Of a DNA stretch of 64,000 bases, positions 32,592-42,077 are shown piece by piece (the stretch's first letter is position 1; every line of letters begins with the position of its first letter). The DNA is taken from the NCBI RefSeq assembly GCF_019904295.1, contig NZ_CP065360.1, positions 62,001 through 126,000 on the forward strand. Direction: 5' to 3'. The notes below the pieces were generated by a model. That model saw only the letters and a list, made by a program, of their open reading frames with translations. It was not told the DNA's origin and searched no databases. Both the position numbers and the translations under genes were made by a program. The stretch comes from Ruegeria sp. SCSIO 43209. GTDB taxonomy: Bacteria > Pseudomonadota > Alphaproteobacteria > Rhodobacterales > Rhodobacteraceae.

Positions 32592-33545
32592 ATGAAAATC
32601 GCGGACATTGGCAATTCTGAACTGGATTTCAGACAGACCGGGGAGGCGCGCCTTCAGGAAATTTGTTCCAGGTTTGAGCTGGAGAATGCGTCCTACGCCC
32701 ATATCGACAAGCATCACAACGTTGTCCACGGTTGCACCACGTTCCCGGCCGAATGGGTCAGGCATTACGTCGACAACGACCTGGTTCTGATTGATCCCCT
32801 TATTCGATTTGGCGCCGCAATGATTGCCCCGATTGATTGGGCTGTGTTTGATGATCAGCGTGAACACGCACCGCTATTCGATGCAGCGAGAAAATTTGGT
32901 GTGGGTCAGCACGGACTATCCATTCCGGTTATCAATCCGTTTGGGGAGCGTGGCGTCTTTACGGTTACCTCCAACCTGCGCCGTTCCGACTGGGACGCCT
33001 TGGTCGGGAGTATGCTCCCTGCCCTTCGCCACGAAGCGCAGGTCCTGCATCTACTCGCGCTCGATGTGATTGATACGGTTTTCAACTTTCCTACGGATGC
33101 GTTGTCCGATCAGGAGATGGATGTTCTGAAGATGCTCGCATCAGGATTGATCCCATCCGTAGTTGCTGGCCAGACGGGGCTCTCCTCCAGAATGGTGCAT
33201 GCTTTGACGTCTTCGATCGTCACAAAACTCAAGTGCCGGACAACGGAACAAGCAGTGGCGAGAGCTGTCAGCACAGGTATTCTTAAATGGACCGATTTCT
33301 TTGCCGACCCGGTCGCCGAACTTGCGGATGTTGAAGGACAGACCCTTTGCGGCGGGATCGTGCGTTGGTCTGGAAGATCACACGAGTTGATCACCTTTGA
33401 AGATGGTCGAACGGTGCGGAACTTGGATAGCTTTCAGGCGGTTCAGGTCCAGGAAATTGCCAAAGACTTCAATCTGGATGCTGAAAGGATCCTCGAAGAA
33501 CTTGGGCCCAACCGGGATCAATGCGTGTGGATCAGGCATCTCTGA
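32592..33545 (+). CDS. LuxR-type regulator with autoinducer-binding domain and C-terminal extension
   Basis: A 317-residue protein. Residues ~15-160 resemble an autoinducer-binding domain: 'PAEWVRHYVDNDLVLIDPLI' keeps the conserved Tyr and Asp-Pro, and 'APIDWAVF' the Trp. Residues ~172-235 are a LuxR HTH ('LSDQEMDVLKMLASGLIP', 'KLKCRTTEQAVARAVSTGIL'), somewhat divergent in the recognition helix. Unlike ordinary LuxR (~240 residues), ~80 extra residues follow, with 'GGIVRWSGRSHELITFEDGR'. No luxI synthase is in the window, so it may be a solo regulator. It lies 187 bp after repC in the same direction. Confidence 0.8.
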   Translation: MKIADIGNSELDFRQTGEARLQEICSRFELENASYAHIDKHHNVVHGCTTFPAEWVRHYVDNDLVLIDPLIRFGAAMIAPIDWAVFDDQREHAPLFDAARKFGVGQHGLSIPVINPFGERGVFTVTSNLRRSDWDALVGSMLPALRHEAQVLHLLALDVIDTVFNFPTDALSDQEMDVLKMLASGLIPSVVAGQTGLSSRMVHALTSSIVTKLKCRTTEQAVARAVSTGILKWTDFFADPVAELADVEGQTLCGGIVRWSGRSHELITFEDGRTVRNLDSFQAVQVQEIAKDFNLDAERILEELGPNRDQCVWIRHL

Positions 33546-33904
33546 GTTCGGCCCACGTGCACCGCTTGATTTGCAAAATTGTGAGCAGGGGCAAGTTTCA
33601 CATAATTTCACCTATCGGTGTAATCAGCTGCAAAAGGGTGGGTTCATGCAATCCATCGACCAACCCGCACTATACTACTTGAGGCTTTGGCAGTTCCGCG
33701 AGATCAGCTCAAAATTCTCCTCAATGACGTCTGTATCGCACATGTGGTAAAGACAATAATTGCTCCGTCTCAGAGTTTAATCCACTCGGCGTTCGGGATA
33801 AATGCGGTCTGTCTGCAAATTTGGACCCCTAGATCATATCCCCTCTCAATAACCTGCACAAATGTCTAATTTGGCTTTCACTGTGCTTAGCTTAGGCTGT
33901 TCGT
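33546..33904. other. Intergenic region
   Basis: The 359 bp between the LuxR-type gene and the membrane regulator gene. A 34-codon frame at 33646-33750 has a weak ribosome binding site but nothing recognisable. No terminator or repeat stands out. Confidence 0.4.
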
Positions 33905-34732
33905 ATGTTTCGGATAGCAGTAGGTATTGGCGCTTTTGGTGCCATCTGTGCGGTAGTCTTTGTTCGGCTTAATGATCCTTGGGTCATTGCGGAACAGAAG
34001 GCAGAAAGCGACGCGAAGATGATCGCTGAACTTATCGATACTCCCGATAAGATCAGCTGGCACTTGACGGAAGATATTCCGCTGCTTCGTGCTTTGGTTT
34101 GGAACGCTGACGGACAACGCCAATACCCGCCGATAGCTGGAATGGTGCCTGTTCCTTACACGTTTTCCGATGAGGCAGAAACCGAACTGGCCTATTTTCA
34201 GGTGCAGACCCAAACTCCAATATGGGCACCATTCGACGTTGAAAGCAGCCAACTGCTTTATTGTCGTACAGCACCGCCCGTCTGTCTCATCTATGAACGC
34301 GCGTCACTAGAAGAGTACTTAGAACTCACAAGTGGTGCGCTGGCGTCGAAAGGATCTAACCAACTGGCGCTGTTGCTTTTGACTGCGATAGCAAGTCTGT
34401 TGGGCTTTGTTTACATTTGGTTCAGACAAACAGAAAGAACCCGATCCTCGGGGTTCAAGCTTGATCCCAAACGCTATGTTGTTCAGCGCGACTCGCTGCA
34501 AGTTTCCCTCACCCCACGCGACGTAAAGTTGCTCTCGCTGCTGCAAGAACGGGTCGGCACGGTTGTGACGAAAGACGAGCTCTTTGACAGAGGGTGGGCG
34601 CGCGAGTACACTCCCAACTCGCGTGCCTTGGACCAACATATAATCAACCTGCGCAAAAAGCTGGATCCGGACAAATCCAGACCAGTCCTTATTGAAACTG
34701 TGCACGGTGTCGGCTACCGCTTCGTTGTCTAG
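33905..34732 (+). CDS. Membrane-anchored winged-helix (Trans_reg_C/OmpR-type) regulator
   Basis: A 275-residue protein: N-terminal membrane helix (~4-22), a ~135-residue probably periplasmic region with a Cys pair ('LYCRTAPPVCLIY'), a second membrane helix (~158-176), and a C-terminal DNA-binding domain of OmpR type ('LTPRDVKLLSLLQERVGTVV', 'ELFDRGWAREY', 'LDQHIINLRKKLDPD', 'VLIETVHGVGYRFVV'). It is the reverse order of ToxR/CadC, where the DNA-binding domain is N-terminal. It likely senses an envelope signal directly without a kinase. Confidence 0.85.
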   Translation: MFRIAVGIGAFGAICAVVFVRLNDPWVIAEQKAESDAKMIAELIDTPDKISWHLTEDIPLLRALVWNADGQRQYPPIAGMVPVPYTFSDEAETELAYFQVQTQTPIWAPFDVESSQLLYCRTAPPVCLIYERASLEEYLELTSGALASKGSNQLALLLLTAIASLLGFVYIWFRQTERTRSSGFKLDPKRYVVQRDSLQVSLTPRDVKLLSLLQERVGTVVTKDELFDRGWAREYTPNSRALDQHIINLRKKLDPDKSRPVLIETVHGVGYRFVV

Positions 34733-34849
34733 CGACCTATTTTGCAATTTTTTTGCCCGATTCTGACACACAAGTATGCGCGATGCGGTTAAATGGAAAC
34801 ATGCACAGAAACTGTTCTGAACTTCAGCCATTAGTAGAATGTACCCGCT

Positions 34850-35404
34850 ATGAAACTTGTCTACCTACCACTTATGTTCCTTATCTTCGCAAGCGAGAGT
34901 TACGCCGAAACACCCATCAAAACGGAAGACGATTTTGGCACGCTCAATCCTGATGACACAGGTAAAGAGATGATTGTGCGGAAGATAGAGATGGGGGTGA
35001 TTGACTCTATCACTTGTTCCCTTGGGATAAATGTCACAAAAAACGACGATTTTGAACTGGCTCGGAGGCTTACCAGAGAATGCGCCGAAGCTGGCTTTGC
35101 CAAGGCTATGACCTGGATGAGCCAGCTTGAAAACAACGGACTAGGTGGTGAATACGATCCAGACGCGTCGGCAGAATGGGATCGACGTGCCGCAGAGGCA
35201 GGCGACCCCGTAGGGAAGTTTAACCATGGCGTTAACTTGATGCGGGGGCATGGCATTTCGCAAGATACTGAACTGGGGCGTCGGTATGTTGACGAAGCGG
35301 CAAGCGATGGGCTTGATGTCGCCAGAAAATTGCAAGGTGCCGATTACGATCTGGATGAAATAACACCAGATGCGGACAACTGGAAGTATGCGCCGCTATT
35401 TTGA
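34850..35404 (+). CDS. Secreted Sel1-like repeat protein (paralogue 1)
   Basis: A 184-residue protein with signal peptide (~1-19) and Sel1/TPR-like repeats: 'ECAEAGFAKAMTWMSQLENN', 'EWDRRAAEAGDPVGKFNHGV', 'RRYVDEAASDGLDVARKLQG'. It is a clear paralogue of the protein at 45916-46455: both share 'EFGTLNP/DFGTLNP', 'NNGLGG.YDPDA', 'GDPVGKFN.G.NL.RGHG' and the terminus 'DADxWKYAPLF'. Function unknown; such proteins often mediate periplasmic protein contacts. Confidence 0.8.
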   Translation: MKLVYLPLMFLIFASESYAETPIKTEDDFGTLNPDDTGKEMIVRKIEMGVIDSITCSLGINVTKNDDFELARRLTRECAEAGFAKAMTWMSQLENNGLGGEYDPDASAEWDRRAAEAGDPVGKFNHGVNLMRGHGISQDTELGRRYVDEAASDGLDVARKLQGADYDLDEITPDADNWKYAPLF

Positions 35405-35878
35405 ATCGAGCCAAATAGATCCCATTACATCCTCTCGTTTAACCTGGCGATACAAGAATTCGCACCAGCGAAGTGGCGGCAAACGCAAGTTTGAGCCCGT
35501 CCAACATGCTTTAAGTCGTTTTAGACTGTAACCAGAATGCGGATCGCAAGATAGTTTACTATTTTTCAATGATTTAGTATCCTTGACCTCCGTGGGTTGC
35601 GGGCCCAAAAACCACAGGAATTTGCTGCATGTCCCATGCTTTCAGATACCTGAAAAGCATGAACGTCTAGCAAGGTAATCCGTGCCAATATTTCCATGAC
35701 TTTCGCCATTTTCGTTAGATCGCGGCGTTCGACCAAAGCATCATGGACGGTTTCTTGGACATGAATTTAGAAACAAAGTCGCGGCAAAGGACCAACCCAG
35801 TTCGCAACACGCCGCCGGATGAATGTGCGCATTCAACGCCACTAAACGTGGTCTTGGTTCGAGAGAGAAGGAAAGAAT
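35405..35878. other. Intergenic region with imperfect inverted repeat
   Basis: The 474 bp contain an imperfect inverted repeat CATGCTTTCAG-ATAC-CTGAAAAGCATG (35635-35661, one bulged A) and a copy of the candidate PQQ-regulon motif (35727). Open frames (e.g. 35396-35608 minus, 35743-35988 plus) lack motifs and I do not call them. Confidence 0.45.
35727..35738 (+). promoter_or_regulatory. Candidate PQQ-regulon motif, upstream of pseudoazurin gene
   Basis: GTTCGACCAAAG matches CTACGACCAAAG at 10 of 12 positions and points toward the pseudoazurin gene, about 150 bp from its start. Followed by CAT, as in the copy at 36468. Confidence 0.45.
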
Positions 35879-36355
35879 ATGATACTGACGCGCAGAACTT
35901 TATTGGCGACCGGCACGATGTTTTTGGCAGCTCCCTACGTCCGGGCTTCGTCTCCTGTTGTTGTGGACATGCTGAACAAGCATCCTGATGACCCCAAACA
36001 ACGACAGATTTTCTTGCCCAGACTGGTCGTCATAGATCCCGGTCAGTCTGTTTTGTTCAAGGCGACGGACCCGGGGCACAATGCGGCGTCCGTTGACGGG
36101 ATGATCCCGGAGGGTGCTGAACCTTGGGAGGGAAAAATTGGCAAGGATATCGAGGTCGAGTTCACGCAACCCGGTGTCTATGGATATGTTTGTACACCGC
36201 ACGCAGCCGCGGGGATGGTGGGCGTCGTGGTCGTTCAGGGTGAAGGAGCACTGGATAACCTGGAAGCAGCAAAAGCCGTCAAGCAGCGCGCCAAGGGGAA
36301 ACGGGTGTTCGCCGAAATCTGGGAAGAAATCGATCAGCTTGGGTTGAGCGGCTGA
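35879..36355 (+). CDS. Pseudoazurin (type 1 copper protein)
   Basis: A 158-residue cupredoxin with a signal starting 'LTRRTLLATGTMFLAAPYVRA', a Tat-like twin-Arg (R5-R6). Copper ligands are visible: His67 ('DPGHNAAS'), Cys105 and His108 ('YGYVCTPHAAAGMVG') and Met113. It is a periplasmic electron carrier. Next to a PQQ dehydrogenase cluster it may carry electrons from cytochrome c or the dehydrogenase toward an oxidase. GGAAAG precedes ATG 35879. Confidence 0.92.
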   Translation: MILTRRTLLATGTMFLAAPYVRASSPVVVDMLNKHPDDPKQRQIFLPRLVVIDPGQSVLFKATDPGHNAASVDGMIPEGAEPWEGKIGKDIEVEFTQPGVYGYVCTPHAAAGMVGVVVVQGEGALDNLEAAKAVKQRAKGKRVFAEIWEEIDQLGLSG

Positions 36356-36467
36356 GCCGAAAGCCCCCTATCAGTCCAGTGACATCTAAAACTCCAAACA
36401 GGTCGGCGCATGTATGACTGGCCTGTTTTCTTTGGCCCGCAATGCTGCTGGACCCTTCGAAAAATCT

Positions 36468-36479
36468 GTACGACCAAAG
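36468..36479 (+). promoter_or_regulatory. Candidate PQQ-regulon motif, upstream of aldehyde dehydrogenase
   Basis: GTACGACCAAAG matches 11 of 12 positions, oriented toward the aldehyde dehydrogenase gene ~150 bp downstream. Confidence 0.55.
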
Positions 36480-36626
36480 CATTACTATTTTAGTCGGATA
36501 TGTAGATTCAACTATCCGTGATAGCAAGGCGACCATACGTCAGAACAGTCAAACCGGGTTCCGTGCGCCTTTTGCGCAAGCCACAAGCCAGAGCATGGTC
36601 CGATCCGGAACCCAAGGAGGAATGCC

Positions 36627-38150
36627 ATGAATGAGATGACCAATCTGCAAGCGACCACAAACGCTTCGCCTTTCGCAACCCGCTATGACAATTTCATTGG
36701 CGGAGACTTTCGAGCGCCGGATTCAGGTCAGTACTTTGACAATATCAGCCCAATCACAGGGGGCTCAATTGGCCAGATTGCGCGCTCTGGTGCTTCGGAT
36801 ATTGAGGCAGCGCTGGACGCTGCTCATAGAGCTGCCGATGGTTGGGGTGCGACCAGCGTGACCGAGCGCGCCAATACACTGATGCGAATTGCGCAGAAAC
36901 TGGAAGACAACCTAGAGCTTCTGGCCATCTGCGAAACATGGGACAACGGGAAAGCCATTCGGGAAACACGGGCCGCGGACCTGCCGCTTGCGATTGATCA
37001 TTTCCGGTATTTCGCAAGCGCGATCCGTGCTCAGGAAGGCACGATGGGCGAAATTGACCAAGACACGGTTGCCTATCACTTTCACGAACCACTGGGCGTC
37101 GTCGGGCAGATCATCCCTTGGAATTTCCCGCTGCTGATGGCGGCCTGGAAACTAGCACCTGCCATCGCAGCAGGAAATTGCGTGGTTCTGAAACCGGCCG
37201 AGCAGACACCTGCAACCATCATGGTTTTCTGCGAGTTGATTGCGGATATTCTGCCTGCAGGAGTGTTGAATGTGGTCAACGGTTTTGGTCTTGAGGCAGG
37301 CAAACCGTTGGCCACATCCAACCGCATCGCCAAGATCGCCTTTACCGGAGAGACCACAACCGGTCGACTGATCATGCAATACGCGACCGAGAACATCATA
37401 CCAGTGACACTGGAATTGGGTGGTAAGTCTCCGAACATTTTCCACAAGGATGTTCTGAACGAGGACGATGCGTTTTTTGACAAGGCCATCGAAGGTTTCG
37501 TGATGTTCGCGCTGAATCAGGGCGAGGTCTGCACATGCCCAAGCCGCGCCTTGATTCACGAGGACATCTATGAGCGCTTTATCGAACGGGCCATCGAACG
37601 GACCAAGGCCATCGATTGCGGCGACCCGCGTGAAGGTGGAACCATGATGGGGGCGCAAGCCTCTTCCGAGCAGAAAGAGAAGATTCTTTCCTATCTTGAT
37701 ATTGGTCGGCAAGAAGGTGCTGAAGTGCTGACTGGCGGCAGCGAACGCCAGATGCCGGGAGATATGGCGAACGGGTATTACATCGAGCCAACAATCCTGA
37801 AAGGCAACAACAAGATGCGCGTCTTCCAAGAAGAAATCTTTGGCCCCGTGGTGTCGGTGACAACATTCAAGGATGAGGACGAAGCGCTAGAGATCGCGAA
37901 TGATACGCTGTACGGGCTGGGTGCAGGTGTTTGGTCGCGCGATGCCAACAAGTGTTACCGCTTTGGCCGCGCAATCAAAGCCGGACGTGTCTGGACAAAT
38001 TGCTATCACGCCTATCCTGCCCATGCCGCATTTGGTGGGTACAAGCAGTCGGGGATTGGACGCGAGACCCATAAAATGATGCTGGATCATTATCAGCAGA
38101 CCAAAAACATGCTGGTCAGCTATAGCCCGAACAAACTCGGCTTCTTCTAA
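36627..38150 (+). CDS. NAD-dependent aldehyde dehydrogenase (acetaldehyde type)
   Basis: A 507-residue ALDH. '[20 protein letters not shown]' and '[13 protein letters not shown]' (NAD site), catalytic Glu in '[12 protein letters not shown]', catalytic Cys in '[13 protein letters not shown]', and '[13 protein letters not shown]'. Length and pattern match the ExaC/AcoD acetaldehyde dehydrogenases, which in ethanol oxidation convert the aldehyde made by the PQQ enzyme. The following DUF779 gene is the usual neighbour of this type. AGGAGG upstream of ATG 36627. Confidence 0.93.
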   Translation: MNEMTNLQATTNASPFATRYDNFIGGDFRAPDSGQYFDNISPITGGSIGQIARSGASDIEAALDAAHRAADGWGATSVTERANTLMRIAQKLEDNLELLAICETWDNGKAIRETRAADLPLAIDHFRYFASAIRAQEGTMGEIDQDTVAYHFHEPLGVVGQIIPWNFPLLMAAWKLAPAIAAGNCVVLKPAEQTPATIMVFCELIADILPAGVLNVVNGFGLEAGKPLATSNRIAKIAFTGETTTGRLIMQYATENIIPVTLELGGKSPNIFHKDVLNEDDAFFDKAIEGFVMFALNQGEVCTCPSRALIHEDIYERFIERAIERTKAIDCGDPREGGTMMGAQASSEQKEKILSYLDIGRQEGAEVLTGGSERQMPGDMANGYYIEPTILKGNNKMRVFQEEIFGPVVSVTTFKDEDEALEIANDTLYGLGAGVWSRDANKCYRFGRAIKAGRVWTNCYHAYPAHAAFGGYKQSGIGRETHKMMLDHYQQTKNMLVSYSPNKLGFF

Positions 38151-38176
38151 GGTGATCCTGAATTTGTAGACTTATT

Positions 38177-38199
38177 GGCGGGGCGAGCATGGCCCCGCC
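38177..38199 (+). terminator. Hairpin between aldehyde dehydrogenase and DUF779 genes
   Basis: GGCGGGGC-(7 nt)-GCCCCGCC forms an 8-bp GC stem followed by a pyrimidine-rich CATCCTTCTTT. It could be an attenuator or mRNA-end stabiliser, allowing different amounts of the two products. Confidence 0.6.
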
Positions 38200-38221
38200 C
38201 ATCCTTCTTTGGAGGTAAGCA

Positions 38222-38611
38222 ATGGACCCCAAGATTACATGTGTCTCGGATGACGAACCAATTGCCGGTACCGATCCGAATGCGCGGGTTGTCGCGACGG
38301 AGGGCGCGCTTGAACTGCTGAAAGAGATTCAGGTGCGCAATGGTGAGGTCATGTTTCATCAATCCGGCGGATGCTGCGATGGCTCCTCCCCGATGTGTTA
38401 TCCCAAAGGTGAATTCCCGCTAGGAAAATCAGATGTAAAGCTTGGCGATATTGGCGGGGCAGAATTCTATATCTCAGGCGCACAATACGAGGTCTGGAAA
38501 CATACGCAGATTATCCTTGATGTGGTGCCGGGGCGCGGCGGCATGTTTAGCCTCGATAATGGTACCGAGAGGCGATTCCTCATTCGATCCCGGCTTTTAC
38601 CTCAGGTCTAG
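38222..38611 (+). CDS. DUF779 protein, aldehyde dehydrogenase-associated
   Basis: A 129-residue protein with 'ATEGALELLKEIQVRNGEVM', 'FHQSGGCCDGSSPMCYPKGEF' (Cys-rich, in two parts) and 'GAEFYISGAQYEVWKHTQI', which are DUF779 features. DUF779 genes usually follow acetaldehyde dehydrogenases; the Cys cluster suggests metal or redox chemistry but the role is unknown. TTTGGAGG precedes ATG 38222. Confidence 0.88.
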   Translation: MDPKITCVSDDEPIAGTDPNARVVATEGALELLKEIQVRNGEVMFHQSGGCCDGSSPMCYPKGEFPLGKSDVKLGDIGGAEFYISGAQYEVWKHTQIILDVVPGRGGMFSLDNGTERRFLIRSRLLPQV

Positions 38612-38644
38612 ATGCTCCACCTTCGAACGGGTTGTGAAGCCGGG

Positions 38645-40852
38645 TCAACGCGACAACAGACTGCTCAATTGGTGTTTAAGCTCTTTATCGTTGATCGGTT
38701 TGTGGATCAGAGTCAGGCCGTTCGACTTACATTCTTCGGCCGTTTCCAGTGATCTGTTTGCAGAAATGATCAACGCGGGCATGCTGCCGAACTCGGCCTT
38801 TATATTCCAGACCGCTTCTGTTCCGGTCTTTCCATCATCCAACTGAAAGTCTACAACCATCGCATCGGGCGAAATCTCGATTTCACGTAACAGGTCGACG
38901 GCTTGAATTTCGCTCGCTGCTTCAATAACATCAACGTCCCAAGACTCCATCGTGATGGCCAATGCATTTCTGAGATCCTTGTCATTTTCGATCAGCAGGA
39001 CAATTGTGTTAGTCAACTGACCAGCTCTTTGCTCCTGTATCTCTGCGGATGAGTCTCTTGAGTAATCTTGTCCCTGCACGGTCGGCACCTCAACTGAGAA
39101 CGCCGTACCTTTTCCCAGTTTGGACCTAAGGTGGATCGGGTGGTTCAGTAATTCGCAAGCGCGTTCGACAATGGCCAAACCAAGGCCCATGCCCTGCGCC
39201 GCGCTGGCATCGGAATGCAGGCGTTGAAACTCTTGGAATACGATCTCGCGCTGGTCAGCTGGGATCCCTACTCCAGAGTCCAGCACTTCGATGGAAATAG
39301 CATCCTTTCGCCTTCTGACCCCAACCAAAACCTTACCTGTTTCGGTGTACCGGATCGCGTTGGACAGTAAGTTCTGAAGAATGCGCCTGAGATAACTGGC
39401 GTCGCTTTTTACCAATGCTGTGGTCGGAACGACCCGCAAGTCCAACCCTTTCGCCTTCGCAACAGGCCGAAAGGCATCTTCCATCTGTTTAAACACTTCA
39501 CCAACGGGCACCGCCGAAAGATGCACTGCCGCTTTGCCTGAATCCAGTTTCGAGATGTCCAACAGTGCTTCAAGGATGTGTTCGACGCTGTTCAGAGCGC
39601 TTTCTGCCTTAATTGCGACTTCATGGGTATCAGTTTCACCCAACCCATTTCGAAGGGATGCGACATATAGTTTTGCCGCCGAGAGGGGTTGCAAAAGATC
39701 GTGGCTGGCTGCAGCTACAAATCTGGACTTTGAAGCATTCGCGCGCTCAGCCTCGCTTAATGCTTCTGCCAATTCTACCGTCCGGGCCTTAACACGATTT
39801 TCCAACAAGTTCTTTGCGTCTATCAGGGCTTGCGCCGATTTCCTTTCGGCAGTGACATCCGTAAACGAAATCACAAAACCTTTGTCCGGCATTTCCTGCG
39901 CAAAGACCAACAACATTTTGAACCGGCCCCGGTCCATTTCAAATTGCAGAGGTTCGCGTTCCGTCTGGGTGTTCACCCAATAGAGCAAATCATGCTGGGT
40001 AAATCCGTCTTTGAAAGTGACATCGGCGCTCAGTCGGTTTGTCAGGGTCTTGAACTGTGTTCCCATCTGAAATTGCGACACCGGGATCGCCAACAACTCA
40101 GAGGCCCGGTTGTTCCAGCCAATAAGGCGATGCTTACTGTCGAAAATACAAACACCTTGCTCAATATGTTCCAGTGTCGCGCGGATCAGGCTGGCTTTGT
40201 CGTCAAGAATTCGATCTCTTTCCTCTCGTTCGATCCGCATAATGTCTGAGACATCCGTCTGCAAGATCACTGTACCCCCATCCGGTGTCCGATGTTCGGA
40301 AACCTGAATCCAGCGGTTCCCACTCAGGCGTACGTTGAACACAACATGATCGTCCGCGTGGCGCGCGACACGGCGCTTAACCCAGTCTTGCGAAGTCAAC
40401 GCCTTCGGCAGCGACAGGTACCTGGACTGGCTGACCAGTTCGACATATTCGACAAACCGCAATCCAGGACTGAGACGTTCCTTGATATCAGGCATATGCA
40501 GCCCGAAACGGCTGTTGCAAAGGACCAGTTTTTCGTCCCGATTGAACAGTGCAAAACCTTCTTGAACTGTCTCAATTGCATTTGCCAGATCAGCTCGGGC
40601 AGCTTCCGTTTCCTGATTGGCCTGCGCCAGTCTGGAATTTGAGTCATTCAGAAGTTCAAGCGCACGCTCCAGATCGTTGGTTCTGGCACGCACCTCCTGC
40701 TCAAGCATGGCCGCGCGCTGAAACTGGGCGTACGCAGCACCCGAAGCATCCGTTGACTTCTCAACCCGCATCATCAGCGCCTCGATGATCTTCAGCAGTT
40801 TTTCATTCTGCCGTTCTATCGGGTCCGCAGGGTCGGTAAGGTATTCAATCAT
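38645..40852 (-). CDS. Hybrid sensor histidine kinase (NahK/ErcS-like)
   Basis: A 735-residue soluble kinase: N-terminal coiled coil (~20-100), PAS domains (~90-200 and ~215-345, 'LFNRDEKLVLCNSRFGL', 'IFDSKHRLIGWNNRASELL'), HisKA with 'VAAASHDLLQPLSAAKLYVA' (phospho-His), HATPase ('LQNLLSNAIRYTETGK', 'GLGLAIVERA') and a C-terminal receiver ('DAMVVDFQLDDGKTG'). No membrane helix. This is the type that controls exa/ped PQQ alcohol oxidation in pseudomonads (ErcS-like) and the NosP-associated kinase NahK. Third gene of the unit RR-FIST-HK. Confidence 0.92.
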   Translation of the reverse strand: MIEYLTDPADPIERQNEKLLKIIEALMMRVEKSTDASGAAYAQFQRAAMLEQEVRARTNDLERALELLNDSNSRLAQANQETEAARADLANAIETVQEGFALFNRDEKLVLCNSRFGLHMPDIKERLSPGLRFVEYVELVSQSRYLSLPKALTSQDWVKRRVARHADDHVVFNVRLSGNRWIQVSEHRTPDGGTVILQTDVSDIMRIEREERDRILDDKASLIRATLEHIEQGVCIFDSKHRLIGWNNRASELLAIPVSQFQMGTQFKTLTNRLSADVTFKDGFTQHDLLYWVNTQTEREPLQFEMDRGRFKMLLVFAQEMPDKGFVISFTDVTAERKSAQALIDAKNLLENRVKARTVELAEALSEAERANASKSRFVAAASHDLLQPLSAAKLYVASLRNGLGETDTHEVAIKAESALNSVEHILEALLDISKLDSGKAAVHLSAVPVGEVFKQMEDAFRPVAKAKGLDLRVVPTTALVKSDASYLRRILQNLLSNAIRYTETGKVLVGVRRRKDAISIEVLDSGVGIPADQREIVFQEFQRLHSDASAAQGMGLGLAIVERACELLNHPIHLRSKLGKGTAFSVEVPTVQGQDYSRDSSAEIQEQRAGQLTNTIVLLIENDKDLRNALAITMESWDVDVIEAASEIQAVDLLREIEISPDAMVVDFQLDDGKTGTEAVWNIKAEFGSMPALIISANRSLETAEECKSNGLTLIHKPINDKELKHQLSSLLSR

Positions 40853-40855
40853 GCC

Positions 40856-42025
40856 CTAGTCATCCTTGGGCGGGTATATCGCAACACCGGTCAGGGTTTG
40901 ATTGACGTGGATCGAGTTGTATTGCTCTCCATAGGTCGAGAACCCGAAAACACGGTTATCCGACAGAATGCGCGATATGTCGTGTGTCTTCTGTTTTTCC
41001 TGCGCCTCAAGACGACGCAGAATGCAATCACAGGCCAAGATCGTGTCAGGCTGCTGCTTTTCGTTCAAAGCAGCAATTTCTTCTTGAAGATGTTCCACCA
41101 TATCGCGCGGCTCGGCCAAAGTTAGAACCAGACCTTCGTCAATTGCCGAGAAGAAAACCAGATCACCATTGCCAGCGACGCGTTGGATGGCGCGGACATG
41201 ATGCTGACCGCCAATCTGCACCACAACAGGATGCGCAGCAAAGGTAAAAGTGGTCAATTGTTCAGGGTCTTTACCCAGAATCCGAGCGTATTCCCGCGCT
41301 GCTGGTTCAGCGTTGATTTCCTGAACGACACGTTTGGCCGGATCAGCCTTGGTAACAACCATACGACGGGCTGCCGGTATCAAGTGGTCCGTTTTGAACA
41401 CTTTGATCGGGCACCGCGTTCGCACCTGCACCAGAATGGCTGCGTTTTCCAGCGCGCGCCCGTCGTGCAAAACATATGTATGGCCAAAATCAGTCCCGTC
41501 GCCGGCTGACCCTCCAAACAGAGGCACTGGACCCAACCCCACAGCCAGTTCTGCCGTCAGCTTGTCTTCCTTGGTGGACAGCCCGTCAATCATGAGGAAG
41601 GTGAATTCGTGTTCCCAATCCGAACAGTCGCGCATCATGGCGTTTCGGTTTCGGATCATTTCGTTGATGATTCCCTCGGCATCAAAGTCATCCAAGTTCG
41701 ATACAGGAACAGTTCTCGCTTGGAAATGCGAACGCGGTAAACCCATTGCTACGATCTGATCTTCGCCGTAACCGTATTCGCCCAACTCTCCCGCTGTCGT
41801 GCAACCGACCACCTGAGTGGGTGAGAATCGTTCTGCAGCCTCGGCAATAATTGTCTCGGCATCAGCACTTGGGCTGACAAACAATATGACCAAAGCCATC
41901 GGGTCATCGCCAAACGCATCTGCCAGGACACCGACCGGTTCCGTGGCGTCACAACTTGCAAAAGCCGTTCTAACTATACCGGATGAACCGGATTGGGCTG
42001 TCGCCAATCCGACTGCGTACTCCAT
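40856..42025 (-). CDS. FIST domain protein (NosP-like sensor)
   Basis: A 389-residue protein with FIST_N ('DPMALVILFVSPSADAETII', 'VVGCTTAGELGEYGYGEDQI') and FIST_C ('FTFAAHPVVVQIGGQHHVRA', 'DTILACDCILRRLEAQEKQ'). In Pseudomonas and Vibrio such proteins (NosP) bind heme and NO and regulate the co-encoded histidine kinase. Here it ends 4 bp before the kinase gene, so the partnership is likely. Whether this one binds heme cannot be read from the sequence. Confidence 0.88.
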   Translation of the reverse strand: MEYAVGLATAQSGSSGIVRTAFASCDATEPVGVLADAFGDDPMALVILFVSPSADAETIIAEAAERFSPTQVVGCTTAGELGEYGYGEDQIVAMGLPRSHFQARTVPVSNLDDFDAEGIINEMIRNRNAMMRDCSDWEHEFTFLMIDGLSTKEDKLTAELAVGLGPVPLFGGSAGDGTDFGHTYVLHDGRALENAAILVQVRTRCPIKVFKTDHLIPAARRMVVTKADPAKRVVQEINAEPAAREYARILGKDPEQLTTFTFAAHPVVVQIGGQHHVRAIQRVAGNGDLVFFSAIDEGLVLTLAEPRDMVEHLQEEIAALNEKQQPDTILACDCILRRLEAQEKQKTHDISRILSDNRVFGFSTYGEQYNSIHVNQTLTGVAIYPPKDD

Positions 42026-42077
42026 CGTGCCTCCTCCCTAAAGCGCGACGACTTTAACGACAGTAAGACACCTTGCC

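Noticed and set aside
33646-33750. 34-codon peptide gene in the gap after the LuxR-type gene
   Set aside because: Weak ribosome binding site, no recognisable feature and no partner gene.
35396-35608. 71-codon minus-strand frame in the gap before pseudoazurin
   Set aside because: No supported start, no motif, and it overlaps the end of the Sel1-like gene on the other strand.
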